From: Cinclus cinclus
Taxonomy: Eukaryota > Chordata > Aves > Passeriformes > Cinclidae
Direction: 5' to 3'
Length of the DNA stretch: 64,000 nucleotides
Assembly: GCF_963662255.1 (NCBI RefSeq)
Contig: NC_085047.1
Location: 106,448,181-106,512,180, forward strand
The notes under the pieces are model-generated. The model did no database searches. It was given only the letters and a program-made list of their open reading frames with translations, and had not been told where the DNA came from. Made by a program: the position numbers and the translations under genes. Each line of letters starts with the position of its first letter. The first letter of the stretch is position 1. This document shows, piece after piece, positions 63,411-64,000 of this stretch.

Positions 63411-64000
63411 TAATTCCATTAACTTACGTTGGTCGGATTTTCTAAATGTAATATTTTTTGAGCTTTTTTACAAGATTCAATTAATGATATTCAGGTTTTC
63501 TTTCTGATACTGAATTTTGGCATTTAGACAAGTACGTCAATACCTGAAGAGCAGTAAGTACCAAAAGTGGATGATTTATCCCTTCCTGACACCACTGTAA
63601 AGTAGTTGGCTGAATTCCCTAAGGAAATATATTATACCCTTCAGTGACTGCTGAGGTGTCCTTGATAGGCCAGCTTTGGCACTTAAAAGCCAAGTGCTGT
63701 TAGCACTGCATTTCCCATCTGAACAGACTAGTGAATTCCCACAAATTACAGGAAGCCTGTATTCTGGTACAGCTTCTGTATCAAGTCAGGCATTTTTTGT
63801 AGCAAGATCTACTCAACCAATGTTGTAGTCATCCAAACACCTCCCATATGGAGAAGAATTTCCTTCAAATGGCCTCCTCTTCTGGGAGCAGTAGGACATT
63901 CAGGGTTTGTCCAAGAAAATCCTGGGACCTGCCCAGGGACTATGCAGGGCTTGGTTTGACCCTCATAAAAATCCTGTTGCATTAAAGGACATGAGTAACA
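63411..64000. other. Unremarkable intron to the window edge
   Basis: No gene or repeat is recognised. Confidence 0.5.

Larger units (their letters stand above)
24816..64000 (+). other. IL1RAPL1: IL1RAPL1 intron downstream of the exon (5' part of intron 6)
   Basis: The intron begins with gtaagtag. The next exon should encode Ig3 sequence beginning DSANLTC... and containing a YWMKGEKFI-like stretch. I did not find it on the + strand, so the intron continues past the window. It contains an LTR, three CR1 fragments, microsatellites, a minisatellite and several GC-richer patches of unknown origin. Confidence 0.85.

Noticed and set aside
1..64000. CRISPR arrays, tRNA or rRNA genes, prokaryotic operons
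   Set aside because: No regularly spaced repeats with unique spacers, no tRNA-like cloverleaf or rRNA sequence, and no dense gene layout. The sequence is clearly vertebrate intron.
24816..64000. Next IL1RAPL1 exon (rest of Ig3)
   Set aside because: I looked for sequence encoding YWMKGEKFI and DSANLTC-like stretches on the + strand and saw none; the exon must lie beyond the window.

Overview
This window looks like a piece of a bird genome, most probably a songbird. It is AT-rich, almost free of CpG and almost free of coding sequence. It carries many CR1 LINE fragments. These show the avian CR1 3' hallmark: an antisense block of the type 'atagaatggtttgggttgg', or a sense block ending in degenerate ATTCTRTG octamers. 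It also carries an LTR-type repeat of about 1 kb whose internal phrases match a repeat I know from passerine genomes. There is no bacterial-style gene layout, and most open frames are short and look accidental.

The one firm gene feature is a 75-nt exon at 24741-24815 on the + strand. It has a good polypyrimidine tract and AG acceptor, a consensus gtaag donor, and symmetric phase 1-1 ends. Its peptide ([10 protein letters not shown]..., ending in VQETQLG across the next junction) matches the start of the third Ig domain of IL1RAPL1, the X-linked interleukin-1 receptor accessory protein-like 1 of mammals. It is closer to IL1RAPL1 than to IL1RAPL2. The whole window therefore lies inside IL1RAPL1 on the + strand: 1-24740 is the end of the intron before this exon (intron 5 by human numbering), and 24816-64000 is the start of the next (intron 6). 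I found no neighbouring exon, so these introns exceed 24.7 kb and 39.1 kb, in keeping with the very large human gene.

Layout. 1-6800: AT-rich intron with an A/C-only tract, a TACA/TA microsatellite with a perfect palindrome, a GC-richer patch and a GGTTT array. 6840-7260: an unusually CpG-retaining block, the best candidate for a conserved regulatory element, which also holds a phase-compatible 21-nt microexon-like segment. 7977-8070: a 94-nt pseudoexon with good splice sites that would act as a poison exon. 11.4-22.4 kb: five CR1 fragments, one with a decayed reverse-transcriptase segment. 24.0-24.2 kb: a recent 105-bp tandem duplication just upstream of the exon. 26.7-27.7 kb: a GC-richer block of unknown origin. 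27.7-49.1 kb: mostly unremarkable intron with microsatellites, an 11-bp minisatellite and a G-quadruplex motif. 49.1 kb: a CR1 fragment. 56.6-57.6 kb: the LTR. 58.6-63.4 kb: microsatellites, a G/T-only tract and two more CR1 fragments.

I see no new multi-gene system. The items most worth following are the poison-exon candidate, the microexon inside the CpG-rich block, and the duplication next to the exon. All three bear on how this synaptic gene is spliced.
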